Positions 6,402 through 7,617 of a DNA stretch of 7,617 nt are shown in pieces. The stretch covers positions 1-7,617 of the forward strand of contig RFJD01000532.1 in NCBI GenBank assembly GCA_003695015.1. Direction: 5' to 3'. How positions within the stretch are numbered: the first letter of the stretch is position 1; the number at the start of each line of letters is the position of its first letter. This DNA comes from Verrucomicrobiota bacterium. Its GTDB lineage: Bacteria; Verrucomicrobiota; Verrucomicrobiia; Limisphaerales; J093. The notes under the pieces were generated by a model that worked only from the letters and a program-made list of their open reading frames with translations, ran no database searches and was not told the origin of the DNA. A program made the translations under genes and the position numbers.

Positions 6402-7154
6402 ATGGAACGCACAGCCCGCCTTCTTTCGTTGGTCGCCACCGCCCTCGGTGTGGCGGCGATCTCCCTCAACGCGGTGGATGAGACCCTGCCGCCGCTGAAA
6501 ACCATCCTGGACCGCTACGTCGAGGCTTCCGGCGGCCGTCAGGCCCTCGAGAGCCTCAAGAGCCTGACCCTCAAAGGCGAGGTGTCCTCCCCCATGTTCG
6601 GCGCCGCCAAATGGCAGTTGATGGCCAAGGCGCCCAACAAGCGGGTCATGATCACCACCATGGAGGGCATGGGCGACATGAAGGAAGGCTTCGATGGCAA
6701 GGTCGCATGGAGCAGCAGTCCCTTCACCGGCGTGGTGGTCAAGGAAGGGGCCGAAGCCGAAAAAGCCGCCCGCGAAGCCGATTTCTACCGCGACCTGCAC
6801 ATGGAAAAAGCCTATCCCGGACTGCACCTGGTCGGGACCGACAAGGTCGGCGACGAACCGGTGTGGGTGGCGGAAGCGAAGCCCGTGGCCGGCACGATCG
6901 AGCGGTTCTTCTTCAGCCAGAAATCCGGCCACATCATCCAGCATGAGTCCGCTCCGGCCGACGGCTCCGAAGGCGGGCGCACGGTGGCCCGGTTCTCCGA
7001 TTTCCGGACGGTGGGCAAACAGGTCGTGCCGCACCAGATCGATCTTCAGATCACCACCCCGGACGGCAACAGCTTCACGATCCAGATCAAGATCACCGAA
7101 GTGAAGCACAACGTGCCGTTGGACGATTCCCTGTTCGCCAAGCCGGCCGCCTAG
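6402..7154 (+). CDS. Exported LolA/LppX-fold-like protein (outer-membrane lipoprotein-sorting-like)
   Basis: This 250-residue protein has an N-terminal signal peptide: Arg3 and Arg6, a hydrophobic core at about 7-22, and likely cleavage after Ala24 (SLNA/VDE). No lipobox cysteine is present, so it should be a soluble periplasmic protein. The mature part starts with ILDRYVEASGGRQALESLKS (35-54) and ends with ARFSDFRTVGKQVVPHQI (196-213) and ITEVKHNVPLDDSLFAKP (231-248). Both ends match a widespread family of exported beta-rich proteins related to outer-membrane lipoprotein-sorting (LolA/LppX-type) folds, common in Acidobacteriota and Verrucomicrobiota genomes. The lipid or lipoprotein partner is unknown and I do not claim a LolA function. 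It stands alone, divergent from the Rsm22-like operon and convergent with the gene at the right edge. The start fits the signal peptide and the promoter just upstream; there is no Shine-Dalgarno. Confidence 0.75.
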   Translation: MERTARLLSLVATALGVAAISLNAVDETLPPLKTILDRYVEASGGRQALESLKSLTLKGEVSSPMFGAAKWQLMAKAPNKRVMITTMEGMGDMKEGFDGKVAWSSSPFTGVVVKEGAEAEKAAREADFYRDLHMEKAYPGLHLVGTDKVGDEPVWVAEAKPVAGTIERFFFSQKSGHIIQHESAPADGSEGGRTVARFSDFRTVGKQVVPHQIDLQITTPDGNSFTIQIKITEVKHNVPLDDSLFAKPAA

Positions 7155-7218
7155 GCGCGCCCTTCCCGACGGCTGCAGCCGGCCGACCGCAACCGGTGAG
7201 GCGCCGGCCACGCCGCAC
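7155..7218. other. Convergent intergenic gap, no clear terminator
   Basis: This 64-bp stretch separates two convergent genes. It contains the 12-bp palindrome CGGCTGCAGCCG at 7170-7181 and two copies of GCCGGCC (7178-7184 and 7203-7209). Neither strand has a U-rich tract after a strong stem, so I cannot call an intrinsic terminator for either gene. Confidence 0.4.
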
Positions 7219-7617
7219 CTACAGCATGGGGAAATTGACGGTGGTCACGAGGTTCGCCTCGGCCGTGCTGCCCGGCGGCGTCTCATAGACCTCGAAAGGC
7301 AGCAACACGCGGTTGTGGCGGAACACCCGATGACGCTGCCGCAGCGAAGCCGCCGCCCAAGCGTTCCCGAGGTGCCGGTAAGCCCCGATGTGGCGGACCG
7401 TGTAAACGTCGCACTTCGGCAGGAAACCGGATTCCAAGTCCGACGGCAGGTTGGTGGCCAGACCGCTGAGGGGAATCCCCAGCGTGAAAACGCACCGCCG
7501 CCGGCGCACATCCATCCGGTGCACAAGGCTGAACGGCGGCCCGTTGGGGTCGGCATCCGCCTCCTGCAGCCACCTCTCGATCCGGCCCATCGCCTGGCGC
7601 ATCGCCTGGCCGAATTC
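7219..7617 (-). CDS. GyrI-like effector-binding domain protein, 5' end beyond window
   Basis: The visible frame runs from the right edge to TAG at 7219-7221, giving 132 residues, and has no stop before the edge, so the true start may lie outside. ATGs at 7602 and 7590 are possible starts but cannot be preferred. Numbering from the Met at 7602, the domain shows GPPFSLVHRM at 21-30, VFTLGIPLSG at 38-47, VRHIGAYRHLGNAW at 69-82, LPFEVYETPP at 101-110 and TTVNFPM at 120-126. This is the pattern of GyrI/SbmC-like small-molecule-binding domains (AraC effector-binding fold). These occur alone, behind DNA-binding domains of AraC or MerR regulators, or behind SRPBCC domains; which applies here is hidden. 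The preceding segment, QAMRQAMGRIERWLQEA, looks like an amphipathic helix or linker, hinting at an additional N-terminal domain. Ligand unknown. Confidence 0.82.
   Translation of the reverse strand, partial: EFGQAMRQAMGRIERWLQEADADPNGPPFSLVHRMDVRRRRCVFTLGIPLSGLATNLPSDLESGFLPKCDVYTVRHIGAYRHLGNAWAAASLRQRHRVFRHNRVLLPFEVYETPPGSTAEANLVTTVNFPML
7588..7610. repeat. Two direct copies of CATCGCCTGGC with 12-bp period
   Basis: CATCGCCTGGC occurs at 7588-7598 and again at 7600-7610. It encodes the repeated QAM in QAMRQAM near the visible N-terminal side of the GyrI-like protein. It is in frame, so a small duplication that preserves a helix is the likely explanation. Confidence 0.6.

Noticed and set aside
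7170..7181. The palindrome CGGCTGCAGCCG after the exported-protein gene as a terminator.
   Set aside because: The stem is short once a loop is allowed, and no T run follows on either strand.
6234..7211. A 325-codon minus-strand frame opposite the exported-protein gene.
   Set aside because: It is a register antisense shadow. The plus-strand frame has a signal peptide, promoter and family motifs.

Overview
This is a GC-rich, gene-dense 7.6 kb chromosomal window, roughly two-thirds G+C by eye. It has eight protein genes, two of them cut by the window edges. I see no RNA gene, CRISPR array, transposon or prophage. A secreted sulfatase, plant-like FabD motifs, weak Shine-Dalgarno sequences and strong GC codon bias suggest a Verrucomicrobiota or Planctomycetota type organism. 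That assignment is inference and I cannot settle it.

Layout from left to right. Positions 1-1142, minus strand: fabD (malonyl-CoA:ACP transacylase) is followed by the N-terminus of a secreted arylsulfatase-type enzyme, with an ATGA stop/start overlap. Positions 1143-1254 are a divergent intergenic region with a perfect TTGAC-N4-GTCAA palindrome of the FNR/Dnr type. Positions 1255-1818, plus strand: a protein with two DUF2249 domains. Positions 1858-6261, minus strand: an apparent three-gene operon, Rsm22-like methyltransferase, then yhbY, then glnE, converging on the DUF2249 gene. Positions 6262-6401 are a second divergent intergenic region with a good sigma70-type promoter plus palindrome facing right, and a possible three-way-junction RNA leader facing left. 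Positions 6402-7154, plus strand: an exported LolA/LppX-fold-like protein. Positions 7219-7617, minus strand: the C-terminal part of a GyrI-like effector-binding protein that continues past the right edge.

How the genes may work together. The minus-strand operon combines small-subunit assembly (Rsm22 family, with four cysteines suited to an Fe-S cluster), large-subunit assembly (YhbY, CRM domain) and nitrogen-status control of glutamine synthetase (GlnE). This would fit a growth and translation theme, but the link is inferred from position only. The DUF2249 protein, with an FNR/Dnr-like box about 43 bp from its start codon, looks like a low-oxygen or nitric-oxide responsive unit. Both plus-strand genes lack a Shine-Dalgarno and have promoter elements placed so that transcription would begin within a few bases of the ATG, which suggests leaderless mRNAs.

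The genes are mostly ordinary housekeeping or accessory functions. The best candidates for something new are regulatory: the structured leader of the rsm22-yhbY-glnE operon, the FNR/Dnr-type box before the DUF2249 gene, and the palindrome overlapping the -35 box of the exported-protein gene.
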